NCBI GenBank assembly: GCA_011503125.2
Contig: WWBZ02000040.1
Coordinates: forward strand, 3,100,001-3,164,000
Source: Botryosphaeria dothidea
Taxonomy: Eukaryota; Ascomycota; Dothideomycetes; Botryosphaeriales; Botryosphaeriaceae
Direction: 5' to 3'
Length of the DNA: 64,000 nt
The notes under the pieces were generated by a model. It was not told where the DNA came from. It saw nothing but the letters and a program-made list of their open reading frames with translations, and ran no database searches. Every line of letters begins with the position of its first letter. Position 1 is the first letter of the stretch. Below are positions 1-11,888 of this stretch, piece by piece. The position numbers were made by a program, and so were the translations under genes.

Positions 1-220
1 TCTCCGGATCGAGGTTCTGCAGCCATTTTCGGGCAGCGGCCAGGTCCTCCTCAGACGCTGCGGCAGGCTGACGGCGCGATGCCAGCGGACGGGCGTGCAG
101 AGTCGGCAGGACAGGCAGGGCTGGTGCGGGTGCGGGCCGCAGGGCACGCGCATTGGCGTGACGGGGCGCCAGACGGCGGCGCAGGAGGCGTAGCGCGGGG
201 CCGGTGACGTGGAGGGCCAT
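1..220 (-). CDS. Partial mitochondrial protein, possibly ICT1-like peptidyl-tRNA hydrolase
   Basis: An open frame starts with ATG at 220..218 and runs 73 codons off the left edge with no stop. The first 45 or so residues are rich in Arg, Leu, Ala and Pro and have almost no acid (an early stretch reads LRLLRRRLAPRH). This is a typical mitochondrial presequence. It is followed by SEEDLAAARKWLQNLDPE. That stretch resembles what precedes the GGQ-type domain in fungal class-I release-factor-like proteins (ICT1/Pth4 family). The GGQ motif itself would lie outside the window, so the family call is inference. The gene is divergent from the Nab3-like gene, with 494 bp between the two starts. Confidence 0.5.
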   Translation of the reverse strand, partial: MALHVTGPALRLLRRRLAPRHANARALRPAPAPALPVLPTLHARPLASRRQPAAASEEDLAAARKWLQNLDPE

Positions 221-714
221 GGTCTGGCAGGGTCAGAGGGAAACGCGATGGAGCGATTGCTGGGGGAGTTTGGCCTTGGGTGCTGCGCTGGTTGCGACCG
301 GCTTGGCTTGCTCTCTCAGAATAGCGCGTGCGCGTGTTCGCCGCCGCGGCCCGAGCAGGCCCGATCTCGCTTTTCTGCTGTCGAACCCTCCCCACTACTC
401 CGTAGCCTCACTCTCCCACTGCTACTGCTGCTGTCACCGTCGTCGTCGTCGCCGCTGCTGCTCAGCCCACCCTCTCCCCAACGGCCGCCCGCCGCAACAG
501 ACCCCGCCCCAGTGCCCCCCGGCCTCTGCCTCAGCGTCGTGCCCCCAGCCTTGCGTCTGACCATAGCGCCGCCAGTGTTGCCGTCCGTCTGGCTGCTCTG
601 CCCGCCTTCTCGCCCGTCTGCAGCCAGCTCGCACGCCGCTCTCCACGTATGCTTTGAGTTGAAGCGTGGCCTGCATCCCCTCCGCGGCTGCCCGCTAAGC
701 GTAGCTCTGTCTAG
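221..714. other. Divergent intergenic region with trinucleotide tracts
   Basis: This is the shared upstream region of the leftmost partial gene and the Nab3-like gene. Around 420-470 it holds short imperfect CTG/CGT trinucleotide runs on a pyrimidine-rich background, probably 5' leader of the plus-strand gene. Overlapping open frames on both strands look like GC-driven artefacts. I see no other feature. Confidence 0.5.
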
Positions 715-3365
715 ATGACGACCAGAAGCCCGCCAGTAGAGCCTGAGGAATTCCGCGGCCAGACATTGACGCCCGTCTCACCGAAGCCCATTCACTACCC
801 TGCGCCCGCCAACATTCCCGTGCTTGAGAAGCAGATGGATCCCGTCTTCAATGACACAGCAACCCATTATCCGCCCGATGACGCCCAGCAAGACAAGCAG
901 AGCACCCACTCGTCGGCCGACTCGCTGTATGCCGACCAGCCGCAGCAGGAGCAGCCGCGCGATCCGCCACCGCAGCAGGACGACGAGTACGCGCGGTCGC
1001 TGGCGTTTGAGGATGGAGAGGGCGCGGATAATCAGGATACCTCAAAAATCCAGAACTTCGCAAATTCGAGCTCCGTCCCCGCTGATGCGCCCAGTGACGC
1101 TGCCCAGCCGCCCTACGCCTCCAGCCAGCCCTATGCACCGCCCAACGGCAATGACGGCGGCGTTGACTTCCAGGCCCTGCTGGACAACCTAGCCAATGCC
1201 TCCATTCCTGCCGACCAGAATGCTCAGCAGCAAGCCAACCCATCCCACGTGCCTGCTCCGCCCGTTCAGACGTCTGCGCTGCCCGGCAATCCCAACCTCC
1301 CTCCTCGCCCTCCGCCTCAAGAGAAGCCTGCCACGCATCCCAACTACACGCCCGGAGATGACATTCGCTCCTACCACCCACACAGCCAGAAGAATCCCGC
1401 CGCCTCCTACCGCGCCCAGCCCGGTCTGCCGCCCTTGATGACCCAGGGTCAAGCGCCGGGTACCGCCGGCGCGGCCCTTCCCCAGGCTGCATACCAGCAA
1501 ACCCCTGTCTCGGCAATGTCGCAGCGCACTGCCAGCCCAGCAACCCCCAGCTACCGCCAGCGCGACTCGATCGATCGTCGCTCCGACCGTGACCAGGTCG
1601 ATGACAGCGACGTGCCATGGGGTCCTGACGTGCAGAAGCTGTACGACGAATTCCTGCAGGATGAACGAGTGTACGTGACCGAAGGCCAGTGGGATAAGTT
1701 CCCGCCCAACTCGCGCCTGTTTATTGGTGGGTTTTCCAGACCAGCAGTGAAGGATGGTGCAAGACCTGACCGCGCAGGCAACCTACCAACCGAGAAAGTG
1801 ACCAAGCGCGACCTCTTCCACATCTTCCACCGCCATGGAAAGCTCGCCCAGATTTCCATCAAGCAGGCCTATGGCTTTGTTCAGTTTTTGGATGCCGGCG
1901 CTTGCCTGCGGGCCCTCCAGTCGGAGCAGGGACAGGTCGTGCGGGGAAGGAAGATGCGTAAGTCGTTTCTGCATTTCCCATACTTGATGATGCTGACTTG
2001 AGAGAAAGATTTGGAAATATCCAAGCCGCAGAGAAATACCCGGAACGCAGACAATCAGGGTCAACGCAACGAGCGTAATGGTGCTCGGCGCAGGTCCCGC
2101 TCCCCTGACTACACTCGAGGCAGCACAAGCGGTGCGCCGCGGAATGTGGACAGGTATACCGGACCCAGCAGTGCATCACCCCGCAGAGATGAGTTCCGCC
2201 GTAGCAGAGACGACTACCGGCCAGGAAGATCACCCTCACCTCGTGGCTACCGCCGTAGCGGCCGTGACCGAAGTAGGGATCGTTACGACGGACGTAGAAG
2301 AAGCCGATCAAGGTCCCCTTACAGTCGTGGTGGCAGATACAGGAGCCCATCCCCCCGCCGTGACCCTGATGACGATTTGACGCTCCCTCGCAGACATCCT
2401 CGTGATGTTCCGGATGTGCAGATACTTGTCCTGGAGCCCGGAGAAGTGGACAGGACTTTCATAGCTTGGGTTGAGCGAAGCTTTCAAGATGTGGGAGTGC
2501 GCGCGGACGTCCTTCTCCTCAGTCCCCGCTTGGACGAAGGAGCAGTAGTTCGTCGTCAGATTCTCGAAGGTGTTCATGCGGTTTCGCGCATTACCCGTGC
2601 CAGTCAGCAAACCGGAAAGATCCCATTGCAGGTCTTTAACCGGAGCGCTGGCCAGTCCAATGTCACTTTCGAAGGTGAGCATAAACTATCCTAATATTGA
2701 AATGACTGCTAACTGATTTGCCAGAATATGACAATCTGGATGTACCCGTATGCGCACAGCTTATCCGCCGCGCCAAGGAACAAATTATGGCACCTGCTAC
2801 GCCCTCCTTTCCCACCACTTATGGCATTCCTCCTGCACAATACGGTATGCCGCCGGTCATCCCGCCTACAGCGCCCTATGGACTTCCTCAACAAACTGCC
2901 TCCGCCGCTGCTCCCGGAGCTGCACCCAACCTCTCCAGCCTCATCAGCAATCTCGACTCCAATGGTCTTCAGAAATTGCTAGCAGGCATCCAGCACCAAC
3001 AGCCTACTGCTTCTCACCAACCAGCACCAGCAGTTCTTACTCCAGGCTCTACCGGTATGACCCCAGATCTGGCTCGCCTGCTGAGTGGTGCCGCTTCAGC
3101 ACCCCAAGGACCACCGCCAGCCGCGGCTGCGCACCAGCCTCCCGCAGCTTACCCACCGCAACAGCCATGGCAGCAGCCGGGACATCCCAACGCCACCAAC
3201 CCTTACGCTGCACTGCAGGGCAATCCAGCCCTGGCAGGATTGATGTCTCAACAGCACGGGCAGCAGCAACAAGGTCACCACCCACAACAGCAGCCCGGCG
3301 CGGCACCGCCACCTGCCGGGGACATGCAAGAGATCATGGCGCAATTGGCTAAGTACAGACGCTAA
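715..3365 (+). CDS. nab3: Nab3-like nuclear RNA-binding protein (RRM)
   Basis: Join 715..1957, 2009..2674, 2725..3365 (introns of 51 and 50 bp), giving 849 residues. The N-terminal 300 residues are low-complexity, rich in Pro, Gln, Ser and Asp. A single RRM follows at about 330-415, with RNP2 LFIGGF and RNP1 QAYGFVQF. The first splice rebuilds GRKMHLEISKPQ, a sequence typical of Nab3. Next comes an Arg/Ser-rich stretch, then an alpha/beta segment (DVPDVQILVLEP...FNRSAGQSNVTFEEYDNLDV) that resembles anticodon-binding-like folds. The tail is Pro/Gln-rich and could be prion-like, as in yeast Nab3. In yeast, Nab3 works with Nrd1 and Sen1 to end transcription of short non-coding RNAs. That role here is inferred from homology. 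The start is the first ATG that keeps the long acidic N-terminus. Confidence 0.85.
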
Positions 3366-5381
3366 TTGGCAGTTTGGTGAAGAGAGGTTTTACCCCTACC
3401 TTTTCTCGATCCGACTCTTGCTCGAGCCTTCTGGAGTCTCGGCCGACTCGCCTGTTGTACATAAAATGCTCGATTACTTTTTTTCAATCATCTCGATACT
3501 GGAAATGGACTCGCTTGGCGGCTGAACCCTCTAGGATTTGTTGCTGACTCCACTCCTCCCTTTTGTTTTCACCTTTATATTCCTAATTCACCCCGTGTTC
3601 TCTTCTTGTAGATGGGCCCTTACCTTTTGGTATCCCTCCTTTTTCTTCCCCTTGTTCCTTTTGAAACTCCGGACTGGGAACGGTGGGGGATTACTATGAC
3701 GTTGCGGCGATGGAGTGGGAACTTTTGAGAGCGTGTATGCGTCTTATGTTACCTCATTAGCAAGCGGGAGTTCTTTTCTCACTTTTTCTTTTTCTCGTGT
3801 GGCAAAGCAAAATCATGGTTTGGGGTGGAAGGCTATTTCCTTTTCCGTCTTCGTATTGACTCCCCTTTTTATTCCCCCCTATCTTGCCTTTTATCTCCCT
3901 TCTTTGTTTCTACTGATGCGAGTCAGGGATGCGTGTGTGAGCAGAGGCGTAAAAAATTAGACTGGTGAGAAATGTAGCTCATGACATTGAAAGTGACGTG
4001 AGCGTAGTTGCTGTCTTTTGGTAGCAGTATTTCTTTTTCTCTCTGTCTTGCTTTAGTTGTAAGAGAGACCTTTTTGCAACTTAAGATGAGGAGAGACCTG
4101 GGGAGGCCATGTGTGGGAAAGGGCATTTAAAATCGCGATGCGTGGGATATACCAATTTTTTTCGATTGCATTTTCTGGGTCGTGGCGATTGGCGAAACCC
4201 AATTACTTGTTATTTTCTCTTCTAAGCTTCGTCTCGGTTTCCAGTGCGTACTTATCAGGGCACTTCCGTACATATGAGTGCACGATCTTATGGAGCTGAT
4301 GAAAGGCCAAATTTGTACTTTGATGATGGGATGCGGTGGATGGTGGTGGATGATCCGACGGGAGGAAAAGAGGGAGTATTTGTAAGAGAAGAAGTAAGGA
4401 ATCAGAAATAAATTGAGAAAATCCGAGCCTGCGTAAGTGAGTGCTCCTGAAGGAGCTTTCTCATTCAAAGGCAGGCGTACATGTAACTGCTCAGGGTACG
4501 CGTCCGAAGACGCACCGCTGAAGTGCTTCCTGTCTAGTTCTATCTGTGCTTTCGAATGAAGAACTCCAGCTTTTGTCATGAACGTTCGGCCCTCTTCGCT
4601 GTTCAACCGAACACATGTTCAGAAATTCAGAGCCATGACGAAGTAAGAGAGCGTACGGAGCCAGCCGGTAGTGCAATATCACATTCCATTCGAGTTCGAC
4701 ATGTCTAGACGGCGCAACCCCAAGAGTGGTGTGATTATTTACACGACTAATTCCGGATGAAGAAATGACTAAGCAACATCATCCTCGTATGCTTGGTTCT
4801 TCCTCAATCGTGGGAAGAGAGGTGAAAGGAGTGACAATGTCCCCACCACCATGCTCAATAGACGGAGTCAGACACCATTCCCTAAACATGAACGCCAGCA
4901 AAGGGAGCGAGGGGGGAAAGAGAAAATTTCACCAGCCAAACGAAACGCCAAAAACTCCTAAAGAAGGCAATCAGCTTCGCGTTGAGCGACGTGTTGTCTG
5001 TACATGCCGCAAAAAAAGATCAGTGAAGGAGAAAAGAAAAGTCACAACCACCACCAGCTCTAATTGATCGAGTCCAAAATATCGAAAGGAGTAATGCAAG
5101 TAAACCAGAAGGAAAAGTTCCCCAGGAGCGAGCGTATCTTTCCTACGTCTCCTATGATATGCTTTATCCATTTCCCCTCCCCCAAACCTGCCCACTGAAA
5201 CCGATATGTATGATGTGTACCCCCCGTTGCGATATGGAAACAAAGATGAACCCGAGTGCGAAATAGAAGACCAAACCAAGATTTGAAGCAACCGATGATC
5301 CGAGTATTCATCCCAAAAACACACAACATGCGAGCGGCAGTTGTCGAGCGCTAAGCTTACTTCATGCTCTTTCCCCTTAGA
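3366..5381. other. Convergent intergenic region, 3' flanks
   Basis: Two kilobases between the ends of the Nab3-like gene and the oxysterol-binding protein gene, which face each other. It has T-rich tracts that fit 3' untranslated sequence, and only short open frames without protein-like composition. I find no RNA gene or repeat in it. Confidence 0.5.
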
Positions 5382-7277
5382 CTACGCACCCAGCTCCTTG
5401 CTCTCCTCAAGATGGTAGTCATTCTTATGCAGACCATCCAGCGCTTTCCTTCCTTCTTCTGTTAGGTCGGGTTTGCCGTTCGCATCGGTGGCATTCGAGA
5501 AGAAGCGAGGCTGCCAATCGGCGTTGTTTGCTTGTCTCTCTGCTGCCTTTTGACGCTGGCGCTCCTCAAGTTCTTGCTTCCGAGTCGTGGCGAGCGAATA
5601 CTGCTTGGTGAGTATGGCCTCGGTCACACCACCCCAGAACTTGCGCGACTCGTTCGGAAGCTGGGTCTCCTCCGGTGGGATAATCTTGGGGACGGGGAAC
5701 AGCGGGTTGACGTCGATAAGCAGAATCTTCTCGGCCGCCTTGCTCACTGGTCCGCTACCGAGCGAGTAATATATCTTGTCGTGCCAGCAGCCTTCGATGC
5801 GCGCCAGAACATCTTTGTCCGGAACATCTCTTATCTTTGTCTTGTTGTCGTTCTCCGGATCATACGTGAAGATGACACCTTCGACCTTGTTCTGGGTCTT
5901 ACCAAGCCAGCCTTCTTCCAGATAGTGCAGGATTACCTTTATCTTTGTTTTCGGGCAGGTGATGTAGCAAACGTCTGCGACCGTGACACTGAGAGAGCCT
6001 TCAGAGCACACGTTAGAGCGACGAACTGTTTCCAGATAGCAATGCACGTACCCCTGAACAGACCACCGAGATGGGCAGCTGGGTGAGTGAGCTGATATTG
6101 CTCATCATCCCACTTGTGCAATGTAATGAAGATTCCCAGGTTATGGACTCCAGGAGTCACCCTTACGCTCGTACCAGTGAACTTCGCGCTCAGCTGATCG
6201 TAACCCTTCGCGGTAATACCCTTTTCTGGGCAGTCCACCCAGAATGCAGAGACCGGAGGATGGTGGGATGTCTGCTCGGTTATGTAAGAAATCTTGACGT
6301 TCCTTCCCGTTGATGCGGTGCTGGCGGAGCTGCTCTGCGGGCCCTTGTCCTTGGCAGCTTTGATCGGCGGCAGGGTGTCTTCGATTTCCCAGTTACACTG
6401 CATCCAATTTTAGCCCCTTGTCGTTTGACCCTCGTTGAGACAGGGCCACCCACTCTGAAGAACTCGCCCAGTGCTGAGTTGTAAGGCTTGCATGGCTTGC
6501 CCTTGACGTATTTCTTCCCACGCTGTCAGTGCCTCGTCCAGCAAACGAAGCCTCTGGATCCTCATACCAAGTCTTTTGTGAACCAGAACCTGAGCGTTCC
6601 GAGCATGCGCCCCAGTGCATCTTCCGAATCACCGATCCTGGCATAAATGTTAGATCGTATATGCGCATTCAGGCCATGGGGGTTGTGACGTACGCGATGA
6701 AGGTTTCTGGCCGATCCAAGTAGTTCCAGTACTCTGCAAAACGTCAGCGCTCTTATCTAGCCGTTATCTCCATTCCTCTTTGAAAAATGCTGTGCTCTGT
6801 CGCGAGTCCACGCAGAGAGAACACAGTCAATTCCCAACAAACACAGCGATCCGACGTAGAAAGAGGTTGCCCCACGTACCTAGATTCGGTGTTGGTTCGA
6901 GCAGCTGGGCAGGTAGCGAGAAGCGGACGGCGGCGATGTCTGAGACGCCCACGAATCTGTGGATCAAACGGTCAGCCTTCTCTGTCCTTGCGACCGACTT
7001 TGTGCGCTTTCTTGCGACCGTCCCATCTAAACGAGGGGCAAAAGGCGCCCCGTATCGTATTCCCGCCCCTTCCCCTCATCGTCCCATCTCCGGCGAAAGC
7101 AGCAACCATAGGAGTCGGGGGAAAAGCGCACCTCTTCAATATGCCTAGGAACGTCTTCAGCTTGGAACTGTCATCGGGAGCCTTCTCAAAGGCGACGGCG
7201 GAGGTAGGCGTGGCGGTGCGCGACGGGTCGGTGGAGCTGGCGGGAGTGGTGTCGACGCCTGACGAGGAGGAGGCCAT
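5382..7277 (-). CDS. Oxysterol-binding protein homologue (OSBP/Osh family, lipid transfer)
   Basis: Seven exons, complement: 7277..7132, 6956..6880, 6733..6694, 6637..6568, 6513..6454, 6397..6052, 5998..5382. The product is 451 residues, essentially one sterol/phospholipid-binding OSBP-related domain. There is no PH domain, no ankyrin repeats and no membrane helix. The family fingerprint EQxSHHPP is present as EQTSHHPP at about residues 172-179. Other conserved blocks are SLPAQLLEPTPNLEYWNYLD, CKPYNSALGEFFRCNW and VADVCYITCPKTKIK. Proteins of this type move sterol or phosphatidylserine against PI4P at membrane contacts. The exact cargo cannot be read from the sequence. The short exons of 40, 60 and 70 bp are supported by phase and by restored conserved blocks. 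The acceptor of exon 5 is ambiguous (see findings). Confidence 0.93.
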
Positions 7278-8277
7278 GATGGAGTGTATGGGTTGAGTAT
7301 GTGACGACAGTGGCGGGCTCGGAGGAGGAGGGTGGTTGAATGCTGCAGGAGTAAAAGGGAAAAAGTCGGGCCCTCTTCTATGAGCTAGCTTTGGACGAAG
7401 GGGCTGCTTTAGAGTGACGCGTCTAAATGCGGCAGAAGCGAAATTGAGGAGAAGGAGAAGGGAGGTGCGCGCAGGTCGGTAGAGCGAGTCTCGGTCGAAA
7501 GAGTGGTTGCTACCTGCGGCTCCGCGGGGCTTTTGGGGCTTGGTCGAGGTGCTGTAAGGTCAGTGGCTTTGCTTCGATGCTGGGGTTCGCTTCTCCAGGC
7601 GCTGACGTCTTATCGGCCGCCGCCGCGGCTCGGCGGCGGGAGAGCAGGGATAAGGATGCGCGATTCGCCCCTCACAGTAGAATCTTGTCCGGCGTTTGCA
7701 GCGACGGAGCACAGCGGCTTGTTGCGTCGCAGGTCTGCACTTCAGAAACCCCGCGCGGCCGTGCCTGAACGCCGCCCTTTATCTCGACCGGTCACCACGC
7801 GTCGCACCATGTGTTTCCCGTGAGTTCTGGCCTCGCTGTCCCGATGCCGACGCTTCCCGTCCAATCAAGCACGCACATTGGCCTTCCGCTCGTCGGCCGC
7901 TTTCAACAGTGTCCCCTCTACCCCTGCATCGACACGCTGACACCGCTCCGCCGTCAACTCCGCCGCCAGCTCGCCCGGCCGGCCTACCTGGCTGCGGTCC
8001 GGGAGCTAGCCCGCGGCCCCAAAAAAGCTTGAAGTTGAACTCTCAAATTTCCAAAGATGCTATTTATTGTTCCACCCCATTGTGATACTCGTTTAATATG
8101 CCCACCGTACCACCAGACGCCCATAGCCCTGCTCGCCTACGCCGATCTACTGAAGCAGTCGCAAATGACTTTTGAACCCGCCTGGCACCCACCAGCCAAG
8201 TGGTCGAGAGAGCACGCACGTCAGCTCCCCATGCCGTCCTAGCCGACGCCTTGCCGACTACGCGCTTCCATCACGCC
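7278..8277. other. Upstream region of the oxysterol-binding protein gene
   Basis: One kilobase between the start of the OSBP gene and the end of the calpain gene, both on the minus strand. It is GC-rich, with a CCGCCG/CGGCGG inverted stretch near 7620-7645. It should hold the promoter and 5' leader of the OSBP gene. I see no convincing coding sequence. Confidence 0.45.
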
Positions 8278-11079
8278 TCACACATCCCAGCCCCGCCATA
8301 CGCCGACCGAAACCCCGTTCATGCTATCGCAGAACAGCTCGACTGAGTAGAATTCCGAGCTTCCCGTAGTTGGTCCGCTTAGCCTATCCAAGACGAGCCA
8401 CATGTCGCCCTGGTGCAACATGTCTGGCCTGAGATCCACCTCCGCCGTGCGAACACCAACCTCCGGGTCGCTGTACTCACCGTTCGAGCTAGCGATCAGT
8501 ATCCGGCGATCTGGGCCGCGTCCGATCTCAAGCGTTACCCGAAGAGGGCTGCGCGTCCGTGCTTGGAAACCAGCTTCGTCGTGGTTTCCAAAGGCACGTA
8601 TGAACTTTGTGACAATCGTCACGCGAACGAGCTTCCGGGGGACGATTGGTGCTGCAATCCGGTTGTTCGCAGGATTGAAACATGCCTTTGCGAGCTGCAT
8701 CGAGAGCATTCCTGCCCCTTCCTGAGGAATGGGAGTCAACTGGCAACGAACGTCGCTATCCACCCGGAGCTCGAAGCTTGCTTCCTGACCGGCCTCAAAT
8801 GTGGAACATGCAATGGTGTATGTGCCGGGATCTACGTTCTTTACTTCCGCAAAGGCGCAGTGCTTCTTGTAGAGCCCAGAATTCACCACCATGTCACGCC
8901 CTTTGACGGCATGCATTCTCTTCCCCTTTCCGTGGAGAACCACCACATTTGACTTAATAGATTCGTTCGGTACCTGGAGGAGCACCGCTAGCGACGTTGC
9001 CTGAGGGACTGTGAGCTTGAACTGTGGATTCTTGCTGAAACTGGGACTCTGCAAGTTCCCGCCTCCAGTGCTTTTGTTCCATGCAGACTTCAACTTGGTA
9101 CTATGGCCGTACCTATCCATCGCGGGGTCCAGGTACACGCGCTTAGGGGAGAAAGCAGACAACGTGAAGGAGTATGTAGAAGGAGGAAGCTCCATCTGTT
9201 CTATGACAATGGTGTACGTCGACTTGGAGGGATTCTTCCACTTCAGGAGCATTTGCGGGCTGCTAACAAATGCATCGCTTTCCACAGCTTCGAGGCTTGT
9301 GTAAACTCTGTTACCACCTTCATCGAAGATATAGAGACTGATGTAGCCTGGAGCGAGATCGCCGAGGACGGAAGATTCGGACCTCGTCTGACTGGTCTCC
9401 TGGGATGGCCGAGAAAAGTAGCCACTGTCGACGCTAGAGTGGGGTCCGGGGGTTGTGGTGGTACTTCTTGCAGGTAGTCCATTTCTACTTCCTCCATCCA
9501 TATCGTGGTCCTTGAAGTGACGAGAGAGTAGTAGCCAAACTGGCTCATTTCCTTCCACCTTAAGGGAAAACTGTGGGTTGTCGACTAGACAGCCTGGCAC
9601 AAGTCGTGAAGATGCCAAATCCCATTGAAAATGAATGTCTTGGCGGTGGCGGAACAAAGCTGGGTTCCAATTGACGTAGATATTCTCGAAATTCTGGAAT
9701 ACGTGCTCGAGATTAATCCAGAAAGTTCCTGGCGCCGTCTTCTCATCCTGAGAATCTGCTAAAGACTCCAATCCGCCATCATCAGTAGCACAAGATGGCC
9801 GACGGGCGCTCCGCCATCCGGTTCCTTCAGCCCAGGGGTTCTTCAAGAGCAACTTCTTTTCTCCCCTCTCCTCTTTGAGATCAAGGACCGCATAGTCGTG
9901 TTGACTCTCAAGCCCCAACTCCTTCTCAGCTCTGCGACTCATATTTCCAGTACCGACAGTCATCAGGATGTCCCCGAATCCAAATGACTTGAACAGTCGG
10001 GACCAAAGCTCGTCGGGCATGATGTCTGCTTCGGGAAGGTGGATCTGCTCAGGGATCCAGCCACACAGGGTCCAGAGATCTGTACAGGAGCTACTTCCAG
10101 GAAAATCGTATCCTCCACGGACTTTGAGATAGGCCTTCTCCAGAAGTGCAGGCCAGAGAAGAGAAGGGTTCTGGCGATCAAGAACGTGGAGCATGCGCGA
10201 TGTCTTCGAGACAGGAAGACGATCGTCTATCATGACCTTGCGCCAACATCCATTGAAATTGAGACGAAGAACGTATTTTCCGTTTTCGGAAATCTGAGGT
10301 ACGCCCTCACTGTGATCGTAAGGCCAGAGGAAGTTGGAGAGGAGCCTCTCGTTGCCGCGCTCGGCACGAGATGTCCCAGCGAGTAAACTGGCAACGACAG
10401 AGCAGTCAGTCGCAGCATCCTGGACTAGATCGCTATTCTTCTCGGCAATCATGGTAGGACCGGACTTGGCTATACCATCGGAATTCCAGGCGGGCGGTGG
10501 CAAGGCATCCTTGGCGCGCTTCCATCCATTGAAGGATTCCAGTTGATCTGCAGAAAGACGAAGTACGACGTCGTCGACGAAGAGTGGCTCACCAGGCTTG
10601 AGCATGAACTCAGCTGGGGCAGGCTCGTCTTTCCATGGGGGGAAAGTCGAGCCGTTGATCTTGGAGCCCTTGAGTAATATAATCTGTTCGGCCGTGGTGA
10701 GTGTGCGATCAGAAAGTGGTTCCGGCCCTGTCTTTTTTGGCTTCTGCTGTGAGTGAGTGAGAGCAGACGCGACTTTGATAGGCTTCGAAGTCGGAGTGGA
10801 AGGGGGATCGAGACTGAGCGAAGAAATGTTTGGAAGGGTTGCGGCAGGCCATTCCGGTGACTTCTTGATGCGCTCCGCTTCACCAAGGAGCGTCTGGCAC
10901 TGCGAACTGAGATCTGCTTTCTGACGTTTGTCAGTGGCGACTTTCAAAGCCTGCATGCACAGCTCTGCGGCCTTTATTGCAAGCTCGAGGGCTTCGTCAC
11001 GAGTCGGGGCGTCTGCTATGCGAGCCTGAAGCGCGTCCATCTCGGCCGTCATGGCTGAGATGCGAGCCTGAGCGTTCAT
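8278..11079 (-). CDS. palB: Calpain-like cysteine protease PalB/Rim13
   Basis: A single-exon frame of 933 residues. The first 75 residues are predicted helical and match an MIT-type domain (repeated ALELAIKAAELCMQAL pattern), which docks on ESCRT-III. The calpain catalytic core carries the triad Cys226 (TDCSVVASL), His394 (QHDYAVLD) and Asn414 (LLKNPW). C-terminal C2-like beta domains follow (around 480-933). In Aspergillus and yeast this protease cuts the transcription factor PacC/Rim101 in the ambient alkaline pH pathway. Length, domain order and intact triad all fit an active PalB. The pathway role is taken from the family. Confidence 0.93.
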   Translation of the reverse strand: MNAQARISAMTAEMDALQARIADAPTRDEALELAIKAAELCMQALKVATDKRQKADLSSQCQTLLGEAERIKKSPEWPAATLPNISSLSLDPPSTPTSKPIKVASALTHSQQKPKKTGPEPLSDRTLTTAEQIILLKGSKINGSTFPPWKDEPAPAEFMLKPGEPLFVDDVVLRLSADQLESFNGWKRAKDALPPPAWNSDGIAKSGPTMIAEKNSDLVQDAATDCSVVASLLAGTSRAERGNERLLSNFLWPYDHSEGVPQISENGKYVLRLNFNGCWRKVMIDDRLPVSKTSRMLHVLDRQNPSLLWPALLEKAYLKVRGGYDFPGSSSCTDLWTLCGWIPEQIHLPEADIMPDELWSRLFKSFGFGDILMTVGTGNMSRRAEKELGLESQHDYAVLDLKEERGEKKLLLKNPWAEGTGWRSARRPSCATDDGGLESLADSQDEKTAPGTFWINLEHVFQNFENIYVNWNPALFRHRQDIHFQWDLASSRLVPGCLVDNPQFSLKVEGNEPVWLLLSRHFKDHDMDGGSRNGLPARSTTTTPGPHSSVDSGYFSRPSQETSQTRSESSVLGDLAPGYISLYIFDEGGNRVYTSLEAVESDAFVSSPQMLLKWKNPSKSTYTIVIEQMELPPSTYSFTLSAFSPKRVYLDPAMDRYGHSTKLKSAWNKSTGGGNLQSPSFSKNPQFKLTVPQATSLAVLLQVPNESIKSNVVVLHGKGKRMHAVKGRDMVVNSGLYKKHCAFAEVKNVDPGTYTIACSTFEAGQEASFELRVDSDVRCQLTPIPQEGAGMLSMQLAKACFNPANNRIAAPIVPRKLVRVTIVTKFIRAFGNHDEAGFQARTRSPLRVTLEIGRGPDRRILIASSNGEYSDPEVGVRTAEVDLRPDMLHQGDMWLVLDRLSGPTTGSSEFYSVELFCDSMNGVSVGVWRGWDV

Positions 11080-11888
11080 GTTGAGAAAGTCAGGAGAAGA
11101 GAAGTGACAAGGCCAGAAAGCGCGTTGTGGACTGGTTTGTCATGGTCGGGCACCGAACGAAGTCAGTGTTGGCTAAAGAAGAAAGTACCAAGTGCCTGCG
11201 GACCTGCGCGGATACCTATGGTTTCAGCCCGGTCGTCTCACGGAAGGAGCGATAGGCGGTGGTGAGGAAGCAGAGGTAGGAATGCGCGGAAGGTCCACGT
11301 GTACAATCTCAAATCATCCCGGGTCAATGATCTTCGAACCCAAGATTTGGCCAAGGCGGAGTTGAGGAGTCGCCGGCGGGAGACCTATGGTGTTGATGTC
11401 CAACCAGCACTGCAGCTGACTCGGAGGCTCCGTGGCGCAGCACTGCAGTCAGCTGACTCGCATGGAAGTCGGAACAAATCGGCCCGTTCGTTCAGACTTA
11501 TCTAATCAGATGGCGCTAGTTCCGTTTTTGTGTCCGTGGACGGACCGCGCGCCCGGACTTGGCCGTTGCCCTGATATTGCCAGGAGCCGAGGTGAAATCG
11601 GCCTCGTTCGGCCGTGAGCTCCATGTGCGGGCAGCCAGCCGTCGCGATCTACCAGTCGTCATGGTCTACACCACCGTCTCGCACCTTTCCTACTCCAAAT
11701 TTTCCGCTTTTCCTCTCCACTCCCCCTTTCTTACTATGCTTACTTAGAGTTGTCTTTAACCTCTGTTTCCTCCCCGGCGCCGCCCTTGTCCTTGCTGGTG
11801 GAATCTTTCTCGGACTTCCTCGCGCATACAAACGTCATACCCTTCTTCTCCCTGGACAAGTGTATAACACTGCGCGCCACCTTCTGAA
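11080..11888. other. Divergent promoter region of palB-like gene and PMP47-like carrier
   Basis: About 0.8 kb between two outward-facing starts. The right half is pyrimidine-rich (about 11690-11790) just ahead of the carrier gene, as is usual for fungal core promoters and leaders. No gene or RNA recognised. Confidence 0.5.
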
